Positions 26,226 through 34,964 of a DNA stretch of 64,000 nucleotides are shown piece after piece. Both the position numbers and the translations under genes were made by a program. The notes below the pieces were generated by a model. The model searched no databases and was not told the origin of the DNA. It saw only the letters and a list, made by a program, of their open reading frames with translations. The stretch lies in NCBI GenBank assembly GCA_028871815.1, contig JAGWMJ010000001.1, positions 520,715-584,714 of the forward strand, in the 5' to 3' direction. Source of the DNA: Armatimonadota bacterium (lineage in GTDB: Bacteria; Armatimonadota; Chthonomonadetes; Chthonomonadales; Chthonomonadaceae). Within the stretch, counting starts at the first letter, position 1, and every line of letters starts with the position of its first letter.

Positions 26226-26567
26226 CTACTCGATTGCCGAGTCGCCTTCGTCACCCGTCCGTATTCGGATTGCGGTCGCCACCGGGATGAGGAAGATTTT
26301 GCCGTCTCCGATCTCGCCGGTGCGCGCTGCCTCAGCAATAACGTTGGCCAGGTGCTGCGCCTCGGAATCGGTGGCCACAACCTCCAGCTTCACCTTCGGC
26401 AGCAGGTTCACCGTGTACTCCGCGCCGCGATAGTGCTGGGTGAAGCCCTTCTGTTTGCCGGAACCGCGGACTTCGGATACGGTGATGCCGCGCACTCCGA
26501 TATCGGCCAGAGCCGACTTGACTTCATCCAGTTTCTGCGGTCGGATCAGCGCTTCAATTTTGATCAT
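26226..26567 (-). CDS. Nitrogen regulatory protein P-II
   Basis: This 113-residue PII protein senses 2-oxoglutarate, ATP and ADP and signals nitrogen status. It starts at ATG 26567 with GGAG eight bases upstream. The T-loop is complete (GSGKQKGFTQHYRGAEY), with the modifiable Tyr at exactly position 51. The B-loop/C-terminal signature EAARTGEIGDGKIFLIPV is intact. No amtB or glnA gene is adjacent, so GlnB and GlnK cannot be told apart. The ANTAR regulator gene lies 120 bases upstream on the same strand. Confidence 0.93.
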   Translation of the reverse strand: MIKIEALIRPQKLDEVKSALADIGVRGITVSEVRGSGKQKGFTQHYRGAEYTVNLLPKVKLEVVATDSEAQHLANVIAEAARTGEIGDGKIFLIPVATAIRIRTGDEGDSAIE

Positions 26568-26600
26568 GGTGGAATCTCCGTACAGGTGCAAACGAGTGTT

Positions 26601-26624
26601 GCCTTTGCAGCATGCCGCAAAGGC
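26601..26624. terminator. Hairpin between the ANTAR regulator and PII genes
   Basis: GCCTTTGC (26601-26608) and GCAAAGGC (26617-26624) form an 8-bp perfect stem. There is no clear T-run on either side, so it may be a weak terminator of the upstream gene or an mRNA leader hairpin. Confidence 0.3.
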
Positions 26625-26687
26625 CGGATCATGCGAGGAACGGCGCGTCGGGCACGGCCCGGAGGCGTAACGACGGCTTGAACGGGC

Positions 26688-27269
26688 TCAGGAGTGCAGT
26701 TCGCTGGCCATTATCACCGCTTCGGCAACAACCCGCAGCTCTTTACCGCTGGCCAGCGCCTGCGCTTGCAGCCGCCGGCCGGCTTCCTGGTCGGTAATTG
26801 CGTGGCTCTGCACCAGTATGCGCCGTGCACGTGCGGCCAGCCTCTCGGTCTCGCTCTGCTGCTGCGTCACTTCCAGGGCGCCTGTAAGCGCCAGCATCTC
26901 GCGATAGCGGGCCATCGCCATCTCGATGCTGGGCTGAAGTTCCTGCTGCCGAAACGGCTTCACGAGCCACGCAAGGACGCCGGCGCGGTTCGCATCGTCA
27001 ATCATCGGAGCATCGCTGTACGCGGTGAGCATCATCACCGGTCCAAGCCGCTCGCGGCTGATGGTGGCTGCGGCTTCCAGACCGGTGCATTTGGGCATCA
27101 TGATGTCCAGAATGCTCAGGTCCGGGTGAAGGTTGCGGGCCAGGAGGCACGCCTCTTCGCCGTCGCCAGCCTCGCCAACCACGGTGTACCCGATGGCTTC
27201 CAGCATGCCACGCAGATCGAGCCGGGTTACCGGGTCGTCGTCGGCGATGAGAATACGTCCGGCGGGCAT
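26688..27269 (-). CDS. Response regulator with ANTAR RNA-binding output domain
   Basis: This 193-residue protein has a receiver domain (acidic pocket Asp10-12, phosphoacceptor Asp55 in ILDIMMP, Thr82/Lys104). A coiled linker leads to an ANTAR domain (about 130-190, QQQSETERLAARARRILVQ onward). ANTAR proteins prevent transcription termination by binding paired hairpins in mRNA leaders, often of nitrogen genes. Its place beside the PII gene agrees with that. ATG 27269 is chosen because homology begins there; it has no clear ribosome binding site. No cognate histidine kinase is next to it. Confidence 0.88.
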   Translation of the reverse strand: MPAGRILIADDDPVTRLDLRGMLEAIGYTVVGEAGDGEEACLLARNLHPDLSILDIMMPKCTGLEAAATISRERLGPVMMLTAYSDAPMIDDANRAGVLAWLVKPFRQQELQPSIEMAMARYREMLALTGALEVTQQQSETERLAARARRILVQSHAITDQEAGRRLQAQALASGKELRVVAEAVIMASELHS

Positions 27270-27531
27270 TGTCGGGAGAGGCGCTCGTGGGCCGCGCACC
27301 GGGCCCATTCTGTGAGGTGGGAACACCAACGTCCCCAAGGGTATGAGGAGCCGCCTGCCACGGCGGCTTCAAGTCATCGCAGTATATCCAGATCGGGCAT
27401 CGGGAGTCAACCGCGACCTGCCGCCATTCAGGTTGCGGCCGTTGACCAGTGTCATCCGGAGCGGCAAGGGAGGAAGCACAGGCGCAGCGTGGGAATTGTG
27501 CTGCGGGCGTGAGATGGAAGGAAGGCCGGAC

Positions 27532-28683
27532 ATGGACGCAGTCACACGGATCGAACTGTTTTTCGTTCCACCACGCTGGCTCTATCTGCGGCTGGAGACC
27601 GCCTCCGGGCTGGTCGGTTGGGGCGAGCCGATTGTGGAGGGTTTGGCCGGAACGGTGGCAGCTGCGGTCACCGAGATGTCGGAGGCGGTGATCGGCACCG
27701 ACTCCTGTCGGATCGAGCATATCTGGCAGACGCTCTATCGCGGCATGTTCTACCGGGGCGGACCGGTAATTTCCAGCGCCATATCTGGCATCGATCAGGC
27801 GCTGTGGGATATTGCCGGCAAGCGTCACGGCGTGCCCATCTACCATCTGCTTGGAGGCCATGTACGGGACCGGGTACGGGTCTACAGCCACTTTGGCGGC
27901 GCCACGCCTGAGGAGGCCGCGCGCGAGGCGAAGGTCCGCGTGGCACAGGGCTACACCGCGTTGAAGATGGGTGGCACCGGGCCGCTGGAGTGGATGGAGA
28001 CGCCGCGCCATGGAGAAGAGCTGGCCGATCGCCTGGCCGCGGTGCGAGACGCAGTTGGAAGCAGCGTTGCCGTAGGCATCGACTTTCACGGAAGAGTGCA
28101 CCGCACCGTTGCAAAACCGATGCTGCGCAGCCTGGAACCGTACAGCCCTGCATTTTATGAGGAGCCGGTTTTAGGCGAAAACCTGGAGGCGCTGCGTGAG
28201 CTGGCCGACTGCACCTGCGTGCCGATAGCCATGGGAGAGCGTCAATTCACACGGTGGGAGTTCAAGCGGCTGTTCGCCGCCGGCTGCGTGGATATCATCC
28301 AGCCGGATCTCAGCCATGCGGGTGGGATTTCGGAAGTCCGCCGAATCGCCGCCCTGGCTGAGGCGTATGACCTGAGCGTTGCTCCGCACTGTCCGCTCGG
28401 TCCAATCGCTCTGGCAGCCTCGCTGCAGCTCGATTTTGCAACTCCGAATGCGGCGCTGCAGGAGCAGCACGTTGAAGTGCATGCGATGGAGAACAGCCCG
28501 CTTCTGGAGACGCTTGCGCCGGATGGCGGATTTCAGTTTGAGGCAGGATTCATACTGCGCAGCGAAGCGCCCGGTCTCGGAATAACGGTCAATGAGGAGC
28601 GTGTGCGGGCACTTGCCGCCGGCGGGCACCGCTGGCGCTGCCCGCGCTGGCAGGCGGAGGATGGGGGCTTTGCGGAGTGGTGA
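27532..28683 (+). CDS. dgoD: D-galactonate dehydratase
   Basis: This enolase-superfamily enzyme removes water from D-galactonate to give 2-keto-3-deoxygalactonate, the second step of the non-phosphorylated galactose route. It is 383 residues, as usual. Family segments are PPRWLYLRLET near the N-terminus, TLYRGMFYRGGPV, VGIDFHGRVH (metal Asp), FYEEPV (metal Glu), MGERQF (metal Glu) and the catalytic His in APHCPLGPIALA. ATG 27532 has AAGGAAGG seven bases upstream; an ATG at 27514 is also in frame. No other dgo gene is adjacent. The 260-base gap before it is shared with the divergent ANTAR gene. Confidence 0.92.
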   Translation: MDAVTRIELFFVPPRWLYLRLETASGLVGWGEPIVEGLAGTVAAAVTEMSEAVIGTDSCRIEHIWQTLYRGMFYRGGPVISSAISGIDQALWDIAGKRHGVPIYHLLGGHVRDRVRVYSHFGGATPEEAAREAKVRVAQGYTALKMGGTGPLEWMETPRHGEELADRLAAVRDAVGSSVAVGIDFHGRVHRTVAKPMLRSLEPYSPAFYEEPVLGENLEALRELADCTCVPIAMGERQFTRWEFKRLFAAGCVDIIQPDLSHAGGISEVRRIAALAEAYDLSVAPHCPLGPIALAASLQLDFATPNAALQEQHVEVHAMENSPLLETLAPDGGFQFEAGFILRSEAPGLGITVNEERVRALAAGGHRWRCPRWQAEDGGFAEW

Positions 28684-28710
28684 ACCGGGGCCCGCAGTCG
28701 TCCTGCTGCG

Positions 28711-29160
28711 CTAACCGGATTCGTCGACGTCGGATCGGCGGATTATGAGGCCGAGCCGCATTGGAGCGACTGCCTTGGCCAGCGCCGACACATCCACCGG
28801 CTTGTTCAGGTAGGCGAGGATGCCGAGGCTCTCGGCCTCTACCACATGGGCTTCCGCCAGTGAGGAGGTAAGCACCACTACAGGCAGTTCACGCGTGGAG
28901 TCGTTGGACCGTATCGCGCGAAGCACTTCCAGCCCATCCACTTTCGGAAGGTGCAGATCCAGCAGGACGATGGCCGGCGCGGGATGCAGCGGCGGCAGGC
29001 CGGGCGCTCCATGCAGCAAGGCAAGCGCCTCTTCGCCGTCTAAGGCGCGCACTACCGGGTTTCCAAGCTTGCCATTGCGCAGGGCCCGCAGCGTCAGCTC
29101 CGCATCATCGGGGTTATCTTCCACCAGCAGAACCGGTGGGTCGGCAGGATTTTCGGTCAT
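28711..29160 (-). CDS. Receiver-only response regulator (Rcp1-like)
   Basis: This 149-residue protein consists of one receiver domain: acidic pair in VEDNPDD (14-18), phosphoacceptor Asp68 in LLDLHLP, conserved Thr/Ser in VLTSS and Lys in NKPVDV. The EDNPDDAELTLRAL start and DGEEAL segment are typical of Rcp1-type regulators paired with phytochrome-like kinases. No output domain and no kinase gene are nearby, so it probably works by protein contact. It is convergent with dgoD. Confidence 0.88.
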   Translation of the reverse strand: MTENPADPPVLLVEDNPDDAELTLRALRNGKLGNPVVRALDGEEALALLHGAPGLPPLHPAPAIVLLDLHLPKVDGLEVLRAIRSNDSTRELPVVVLTSSLAEAHVVEAESLGILAYLNKPVDVSALAKAVAPMRLGLIIRRSDVDESG

Positions 29161-29319
29161 CGGTTTCTCAACAATCGGTTAAGGGGTTAAACAGCATTCC
29201 CGGAGCGCCGCAGGGCCAGCTTCCGCACGACGACGCCGGCAGGAGTTGAACCGGGACGCATTGAATGCGGGTGTACCGGCAAACCTGCCGGCAAACGCGG
29301 AAACGGAAGTGATTGGCTT

Positions 29320-30111
29320 ATGGTAAGCGAGCAAGCGAACATACAAGTGTTGCAAGCACAACTGGAATTCTACCTTGAAAATGGCTTTCTGGCCGTTGAG
29401 TCGATCTCTGCGCCGGAGGAGCTGGTGTGGATGCGTGAGGTCTACGACCGGTTGTTTGAGCAGCGCGCCGGACGGGAAGTCGGCGATCAATTTGACCTCG
29501 GAGGTATAGACGACGAAAATGCTCCGCCGGTATTGCCGCAGATTCTCGGGCCGGATCGGTATGCTCCGGAGCTGCGGACCGGCTTGTTCCGTCGCAACGC
29601 GGAGGCGATTGCTCGGCAGCTGCTCGGCGATGGCGTGCAGTACCAGGGCTCACACGCCATTCTGAAGCCGGCTTTCACCGGCGCGGCCACGCCCTGGCAC
29701 CAGGATGAGGCCTACTGGAATCCCGACGAAGATCACGATTCCATCAGCATCTGGATTCCGCTGCAGCCGGCAACACTGGAGAATGGCTGCATGTGGTTTG
29801 TGCCGGGCAGCCACCGGCTCGAGGTACTGCCCCACCACTGCATCAATAACGATCCGCGGATTCACGGGCTGGAGGTAGATTGTGCGGATGTTTCCGGCGC
29901 CGTAGCCTGTCCGCTGCCTGCAGGCGGCTGCACGATTCATCCGGTTCGCACGCTGCACTACACCGGCCCAAACCTCTCATCGGAGCCGAGGCGCGCACTC
30001 ATCCTGGGCTTCGGACTGCCGGCCACGCCGCGGAAGCAGCCACGCGTATTCTATTGGAACGATCAGAAGCAAACTCCTCGGGAAGCGAGGGCGCAGGCAA
30101 AGGCACCGTAA
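29320..30111 (+). CDS. Phytanoyl-CoA dioxygenase (PhyH) family protein
   Basis: This is a 263-residue Fe(II)/2-oxoglutarate dioxygenase. The iron triad is visible as WHQDEAYW (His127, Asp129) and a distal His in IHPVRTLHYTGPN (His213 likeliest), with the 2-oxoglutarate-binding Arg in SSEPRRAL. Segments ENGCMWFVPGSH and PLPAGGCTIH are typical of the family. Its substrate is not known; bacterial members hydroxylate many small molecules. Start ATG 29320 has GGAAG nine bases upstream. Confidence 0.88.
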   Translation: MVSEQANIQVLQAQLEFYLENGFLAVESISAPEELVWMREVYDRLFEQRAGREVGDQFDLGGIDDENAPPVLPQILGPDRYAPELRTGLFRRNAEAIARQLLGDGVQYQGSHAILKPAFTGAATPWHQDEAYWNPDEDHDSISIWIPLQPATLENGCMWFVPGSHRLEVLPHHCINNDPRIHGLEVDCADVSGAVACPLPAGGCTIHPVRTLHYTGPNLSSEPRRALILGFGLPATPRKQPRVFYWNDQKQTPREARAQAKAP

Positions 30112-30387
30112 ATGAGCGGCGAGGCAACCGCCGCAAAACAGGATCTGGCGAAGAATAGCTGCCTGGATGGAACGTTCCGGCTCAAAAAGCTCGCTTTACC
30201 TGGTGAAGGTGGCCAGCGTGCGATCATGCTCAAGATTTCCCGCGCACCGCTTGACAGCCTTATTCCGTGGTGGCGCCATGATTTTGGTGCGCAGGTCTGC
30301 AGCCGGTCTGCACAGAACTTCCGGGGCGTTACCGGGATTTGCCTGCTTCGTCAACTGGAGGTTTGCCACGGCCGGCCGAGCGAATAG
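30112..30387 (+). CDS. Doubtful ORF directly after the PhyH gene
   Basis: This 91-codon frame begins at the ATG that overlaps the preceding stop (TAAATG), which favours coupled translation. The product has no signal peptide, membrane segment or recognisable motif, and third-position GC is lower than in neighbours. It may be a decayed gene. Bases 30388-30537 after it show nothing further. Confidence 0.25.
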   Translation: MSGEATAAKQDLAKNSCLDGTFRLKKLALPGEGGQRAIMLKISRAPLDSLIPWWRHDFGAQVCSRSAQNFRGVTGICLLRQLEVCHGRPSE

Positions 30388-30537
30388 GCGCCGTGGCTGG
30401 GCCGATTGTTCTGTAGAGTCGTTGGTGGGCTCATTGGCGGCGCTGGCTGGCGGCGGGGCGTGCTCGGCGGGATCGGAATCGGGAAGGCTGGGCCAACGCT
30501 CATCCGAATTACCTACTACGTTATCCTGCGTTAACCG

Positions 30538-30972
30538 ATGACCGCACACGCACCACTTGAATTAGCAGTTGGCTCCCTTATAGTCGCTACCGCTGAGGGC
30601 TTACGTCGCCTTGCCAATCGACGGGATGCAAACCTGGGCAAGCGTGACTGGCCGCTGATGCTGGTATTGTACGCATCCGTGTGGTTCGTTGCTCGGGTGG
30701 GCTTCGAAGCACTGGTCGAGCGTATCGCACCGGGCTTTCAGCCGCCCAGCCCGGCACGCGCGACTTTCGAGGGTATGTGGCCCGGACTTCTGGGCGCCGT
30801 CACCGGCTGCGCCCTCGTGCTTGTGACGCGGTGTTCCCTCTGGCGCAACGGAAAAGGTCATGCAATCCCGGATTTCGAGGGCAGGAGGCTGGTGCGTTTG
30901 GGCGCAATCGGGAATGCGGTGGTGCTGATCTCTCTTCCCACGCTCCGGCGCAACCGGAATCATGATCACTGA
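30538..30972 (+). CDS. Putative membrane protein of unknown function
   Basis: This 144-residue protein has about three membrane helices (38-60 around LMLVLYASVWFVARVGF, 80-100 around LLGAVTGCALVLVT, 120-135). There is no recognised domain and the ribosome binding site is poor. It is the first of several small membrane-type ORFs in 30.5-32.8 kb with no clear function. Confidence 0.45.
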   Translation: MTAHAPLELAVGSLIVATAEGLRRLANRRDANLGKRDWPLMLVLYASVWFVARVGFEALVERIAPGFQPPSPARATFEGMWPGLLGAVTGCALVLVTRCSLWRNGKGHAIPDFEGRRLVRLGAIGNAVVLISLPTLRRNRNHDH

Positions 30973-31048
30973 TTTACGCGCCGAGCGCCGTAAAGCCGCT
31001 CTCGCCCTGCCGTCCGTACGGTCGACGCGCGCCGTCGCGCGTATCGGT

Positions 31049-31243
31049 TCATGTGTCGTCGGGGCTGGAGCGGGCGGAGCCGCCGCAGTTGGCGACGTTG
31101 CCGTCCGGTTCATAGAAATAGTCGTCGACCACATTCCCGATCCGCTCAAGTTTGGCTACGAACACGGCGGCGAAGGTGCGGTTGGCGACGTTGGTGACAG
31201 CGCCGTCGGCGTGTCGGTCGAGGCGGTAGGTGGCGAGTTGGAC
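31049..31243 (-). pseudogene. 3' remnant of an unknown protein gene
   Basis: This minus-strand frame has no usable start codon near its beginning; a stop lies at 31244-31246. Codon third positions are almost all G or C, and the product reads like real protein: TYRLDRHADGAVTNVANRTF, then AAVFVAKLERIGNVVDDYF, then YEPDGNVANCGG. It overlaps a low-quality plus-strand frame (30962-31357), which I consider its shadow. It is probably the tail of a gene whose 5' part was lost. Confidence 0.4.
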
Positions 31244-31353
31244 CTAACAAGCATCAGTCGCAAACAGGCTTCTACGGGCCTCCTGACGAACCTGGTTATT
31301 CCGCGGAGTACGAGCGCGGGAGTGGATCCTGGCGAGGGGGGTATGCCGGGCGA

Positions 31354-32025
31354 ATGATGCCGAGAAGATCGCCGATCACGACGGGCGCCCAGTTAGCAGC
31401 GGCATCGCTTGTTGTGTGGCCCTCCGCGTTCGGTTGCGCCGGGTACCGCACTCAGTCAGCGGCGGTTGTCCCGGCCCGGAGACGCTCGGAGGAGCCAGCC
31501 GTTACAACCCAGCTTGCCCCGACGCCGGTCACGTCACAAACCGCTTGGCTCGAGCGGGCGGAACGTGATCGAAAGGCGCTACTTGGCGGACTCGCCGACC
31601 AGATGTATCTCCTCAGGCAAGAGCCCGCCGGTCGGGCATCTCGCAACTACGCCGATTGGCTGGGCCTATGGAGCCAGCCGCGCTCGGAGGTTGAAGGCGC
31701 ATCAGCGGACTTGCAGAAGTTGCCACGGCATTACGCGTACGTTCCAACGGTTCCGCTGTACGCTGCTGTGGCAAACGGCGCTCTCGGTGCGGATTCGGTC
31801 TGGGCGGTGGGACTTAAGTCCGGCAGAACGGCGAAGTCCGACGTGGCTGCGGCACACTACCTGGAGGCCGTAATAGCGGCGGGTGCGTCAATCGAAGCTC
31901 ACCTGCGCACCTGGCGCCTTCAGCATCCGGAGGTGATGAAGCGACTGGCCGCCCAACGAAATCTGACGCGGCCGGCATCGCACGCCACCGACGGTGCCAC
32001 GACCGGCAGCGGCTCCCCGCGTTGA
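31354..32025 (+). CDS. Exported protein of unknown function, possible lipoprotein
   Basis: This 223-residue protein has an N-terminal hydrophobic stretch ending SAFGCAGY (Cys about 28), a weak lipobox. The mature part is helical and Ala-rich (YLLRQEPAGRASRNYADWLG, AAHYLEAVIAAGASIEAHL). No family is recognised. Its stop overlaps the next start by 4 bases. Confidence 0.5.
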   Translation: MMPRRSPITTGAQLAAASLVVWPSAFGCAGYRTQSAAVVPARRRSEEPAVTTQLAPTPVTSQTAWLERAERDRKALLGGLADQMYLLRQEPAGRASRNYADWLGLWSQPRSEVEGASADLQKLPRHYAYVPTVPLYAAVANGALGADSVWAVGLKSGRTAKSDVAAAHYLEAVIAAGASIEAHLRTWRLQHPEVMKRLAAQRNLTRPASHATDGATTGSGSPR

Positions 32026-32534
32026 ACCGGCCCGCTTTGCCGCAACGGCGAATGTCCCGCATTCGATGGCCTCGTCCCCGCCCGCACCGAAACGAACAGC
32101 TCCGGCACGGCCACGGCGACGGTGGCACCGGTCCGGCCGGCCGCGGCATTGGCCCCCGGCGGCCGACTTGGACCTTATACTTCCTGATCCCGGCCGGGGC
32201 CTTCCTATGGTTTGGCGCTCTCGCAGCGGCTTTATGGCCGAACCATGGTGACAGCCGCCTGTGGACACCGCTCGTTTGCTGGGAGACGGGCTGTTTCGCG
32301 CTATACCTTGCGTGCATGGTCCTCGACCGGGAGCCAATCGGCGCGAGGTGGCTGGGGCATCTCGCGCGTTGGCCCGCTGTGGCAGCATTGTGGGCTGCCG
32401 GCTGCGGGCTCGTGGCGGCGCCGGGCCGCGACCCCAGCTTTCAATCCGTCCTGTCGGGGCTCGCCCTGTACGTGATGCTGAGCCGCATGCCCGTTGTCGC
32501 TACTTCGCGTAGCGACAACCGGCCGGAAGGTTAA
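32022..32534 (+). CDS. Putative membrane protein of unknown function
   Basis: The frame starts at TTG 32022 within the preceding stop and gives 170 residues: a basic, His/Arg-rich N-terminus (1-48), then about four membrane helices (52-70, 85-100, 118-135, 142-155). The basic leader may mean the true start is further in, but no ATG or GTG with a good ribosome binding site is present. Confidence 0.45.
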   Translation: MNRPALPQRRMSRIRWPRPRPHRNEQLRHGHGDGGTGPAGRGIGPRRPTWTLYFLIPAGAFLWFGALAAALWPNHGDSRLWTPLVCWETGCFALYLACMVLDREPIGARWLGHLARWPAVAALWAAGCGLVAAPGRDPSFQSVLSGLALYVMLSRMPVVATSRSDNRPEG

Positions 32535-33030
32535 AGCGAGTCCAGCGATAGAACCAGTCGGATGGCGACCGAGATGGCGCAGGCGCGCTGCTCGGTCATC
32601 GATACTAACGTCACCATCGCGTTAGAATGGATGGTGGTCGGAATATTCGATGTGCCTCCAGCCTGATGACGCCGGACGGGTGGCCGCGGTACGGATAGCC
32701 GGCCTCGGCTTCGCGTCCGGACCGCTCGGGTTCATGTTGGTTGCCTGCCTGTTTGGCGACCGTGCCACATCACCGTGGGCTCTGCCGCCATAGGCTGCCG
32801 GGTCACATCGGCAATGACCGTTCGAGCTGCTGTTTGGCACAAGCAGCCCCGGTCCCGACTCATCGGCAAGCCGCGTGGCCGTCCGTCGTTGCGTGTCGCG
32901 GTGTGGTCGGACCACGCGGATCACCGACGCCGGCAACCCCGAGGTAAAACCCGGATACGATGGGGCAGTCGTCTCACATCGGAAACGGGCCGATCGGACT
33001 GACGGAGCCGACATAGGCGTCACGCCGAGG
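32535..33030. other. Gap of about 500 bases with one possible micro-ORF
   Basis: ATG 32650 to TAG 32793 would encode 47 residues with one hydrophobic segment (AGLGFASGPLGFMLVACLFG), possibly a micro-membrane protein. Otherwise only unconvincing frames on both strands are seen. Confidence 0.3.
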
Positions 33031-34902
33031 CTACCGCAGCAGGCTGCTGAACTCCTCGTCGGGGCCGGCCGGCTCAACGCGGCCACCGAGGTGGGCGGCC
33101 AGGAACGGCTCGACGGCGGCGTAAAAGCGCAGCCGGTTCTCGGGCCGCGCAAAACCGTGACCTTCGTCGGGAAAGAGCAGGTAGGTCACTTCCCGCCCGC
33201 GCCCGCGCATCGCTGCTACTATCTGATCACTTTCCGCCTGCTTCACGCGCGGATCGTTGGCGCCCTGCGCAATCAACAGCGGCGCTACGATCTCGCCCGC
33301 TTTGTTCACCGGTGAGATGCTCTCCAGAAACTCCGGCTCGGTCTCCTCATTGCCTACGCGCCGCCGGAACATGGCTCGCCCGACCTCCCAATACGGCGGT
33401 ATCGACTTGAGCAGCGTCACCAGGTTGCTGGGGCCGACGATATCCACGCCGCACACAAACTCACGCGGAGTAAACGCCAGAGCAGCCAGGGTAGCGTAAC
33501 CGCCGTAGCTGCCTCCCATGATGGCGACCCGCGCCGGATCGGCAATGCCCTGCTCAATCGCCCATGCTTTGGCATCCAGCAGGTCGGAGTGCATTTTGCC
33601 GCCCCACTCCCGGTCACCGGCGTTCAGATGCGCGCGACCATACCCCATCGATCCGCGGAAGTTGATCTGAACGACTGCGTAACCACGATTTGCGAGCCAC
33701 TGCGAAACGGGATCCAGGCCCCATTCGTCCCGGCCCCACGGACCGCCGTGCACGTTGAGGATGGTGGGCAGGCCATGAGGATCAACGCCCTCCGGCAGAG
33801 TTATGTAGCCTTCCAGCTTCAGTCCGTCTCGCGCAATGAGCTCGATGGGCTGCTTGTGCGCGAGGATGTATCGGGCAAGCGCAGGGTGACTCGTAAAGAG
33901 GTCTTCCACGACGCCGGAAGTCCGGTCGAACAGAGCGTAGAGTTCCGGCCGGTTGTCGGCGCTCCAGCAGACGGTCCACACCGTGTCATCCAGCGAGCGC
34001 GACATGATGGAGATGTCGCCGTCATGCGCGTCGGCGAGCCGCGCGAACGCCGGCTCGATGGCGCTGTCGAGCAGCTGCCAATCTCGGCGTGCCCGCACAT
34101 ACCGTACTGCCTCCAGTGCGTGGGTTGCGGGATGGGTAAGGATGCCATCCACGTCGTAACGGGGGTCTTCGGCAAGAACGCGCTGTTCGCCCGTTTCAAT
34201 ATCCACTTGCAGCAAGCGCGCGGCGTTGGCGCCCTTGGCGGTAGTGATCCACAGCGAATTGTTATCCGGCGTAAAGCCTGCTATCCCGCCGAGGCCGTCA
34301 TCCGACTCCCACTCCATCAGCGTGCGCCACGGTGAATGCTCATCTGTGCGCACCCGCACAATCTGCCCGCCGTCGGCGGTGAGCGCAGCGGCCGCGCGAA
34401 CGACCAGCCTGTGATCACAATTGAAGCCGCCCACATCGCCGGGATTCTCGGCCGCCAGAGTCACCTCACCGGAGATAAGGTTGATGCGATGCATGTCGAA
34501 CAGCCGACGATCTCGCAGATTCATTCCCACCAACACAAAGTCGGGATGTGCCGGCTCGTCGGCCACTCCTTCCACGCGCACACCGTCGAAGGGGGTCAGG
34601 TCGCGTGTTGCGCCTGTGGTAACATTTGTTTGCCACAGGCGCCAGTTTTCGTCGCCCTCGTGATCCTGAACGTACAGGACGTGCTCACTATCCGCCTGCC
34701 AGGCGCAACTGCGAATGGGCCGCACTGCATCGGCGGTTACCGCGCGGTCGTCACCTTGGCCGCGCGTGCGCACCCATATGTTCATAACGCCATTCAGCGG
34801 CGCCCGCCATGCTATGCGGCGTCCGTCTGGCGACACGATCGGGCCGGCAACCTCGGGATTGCCGAACAGCAGACTGCGGGGTATCAGGGCGGGAAGCGGC
34901 AC
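33031..34902 (-). CDS. S9-family prolyl oligopeptidase-like serine peptidase
   Basis: This 623-residue protein has an N-terminal beta-propeller (about 15-360, with repeats such as VSPDGRRIAWRAPLNGV) and a C-terminal alpha/beta-hydrolase domain. The nucleophile Ser465 lies in GGSYGG, the Asp in GANDPRV, and the His in DEGHGF; the oxyanion region NVHGGPWGRDEWG is intact. It probably acts as a dipeptidyl or acylaminoacyl peptidase. The GTG at 34902 is preferred (AGGAG nine bases upstream, homology starts there); an ATG at 34998 would overlap the upstream gene. No signal peptide, so cytoplasmic. It is the last gene of a four-gene minus-strand operon. Confidence 0.88.
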   Translation of the reverse strand: MPLPALIPRSLLFGNPEVAGPIVSPDGRRIAWRAPLNGVMNIWVRTRGQGDDRAVTADAVRPIRSCAWQADSEHVLYVQDHEGDENWRLWQTNVTTGATRDLTPFDGVRVEGVADEPAHPDFVLVGMNLRDRRLFDMHRINLISGEVTLAAENPGDVGGFNCDHRLVVRAAAALTADGGQIVRVRTDEHSPWRTLMEWESDDGLGGIAGFTPDNNSLWITTAKGANAARLLQVDIETGEQRVLAEDPRYDVDGILTHPATHALEAVRYVRARRDWQLLDSAIEPAFARLADAHDGDISIMSRSLDDTVWTVCWSADNRPELYALFDRTSGVVEDLFTSHPALARYILAHKQPIELIARDGLKLEGYITLPEGVDPHGLPTILNVHGGPWGRDEWGLDPVSQWLANRGYAVVQINFRGSMGYGRAHLNAGDREWGGKMHSDLLDAKAWAIEQGIADPARVAIMGGSYGGYATLAALAFTPREFVCGVDIVGPSNLVTLLKSIPPYWEVGRAMFRRRVGNEETEPEFLESISPVNKAGEIVAPLLIAQGANDPRVKQAESDQIVAAMRGRGREVTYLLFPDEGHGFARPENRLRFYAAVEPFLAAHLGGRVEPAGPDEEFSSLLR

Positions 34903-34964
34903 TTGGGCGATCTCCTCTGCAAAGCGCAGCCGGCCGGTATGCGGCAGGCTGATAGACCGGCCTG

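Noticed and set aside
30962..31357. 131-codon plus-strand ORF
   Set aside because: The minus strand here has clear coding character over 31049-31243; the plus-strand product is Gly/Val/Ala-rich and unstructured.
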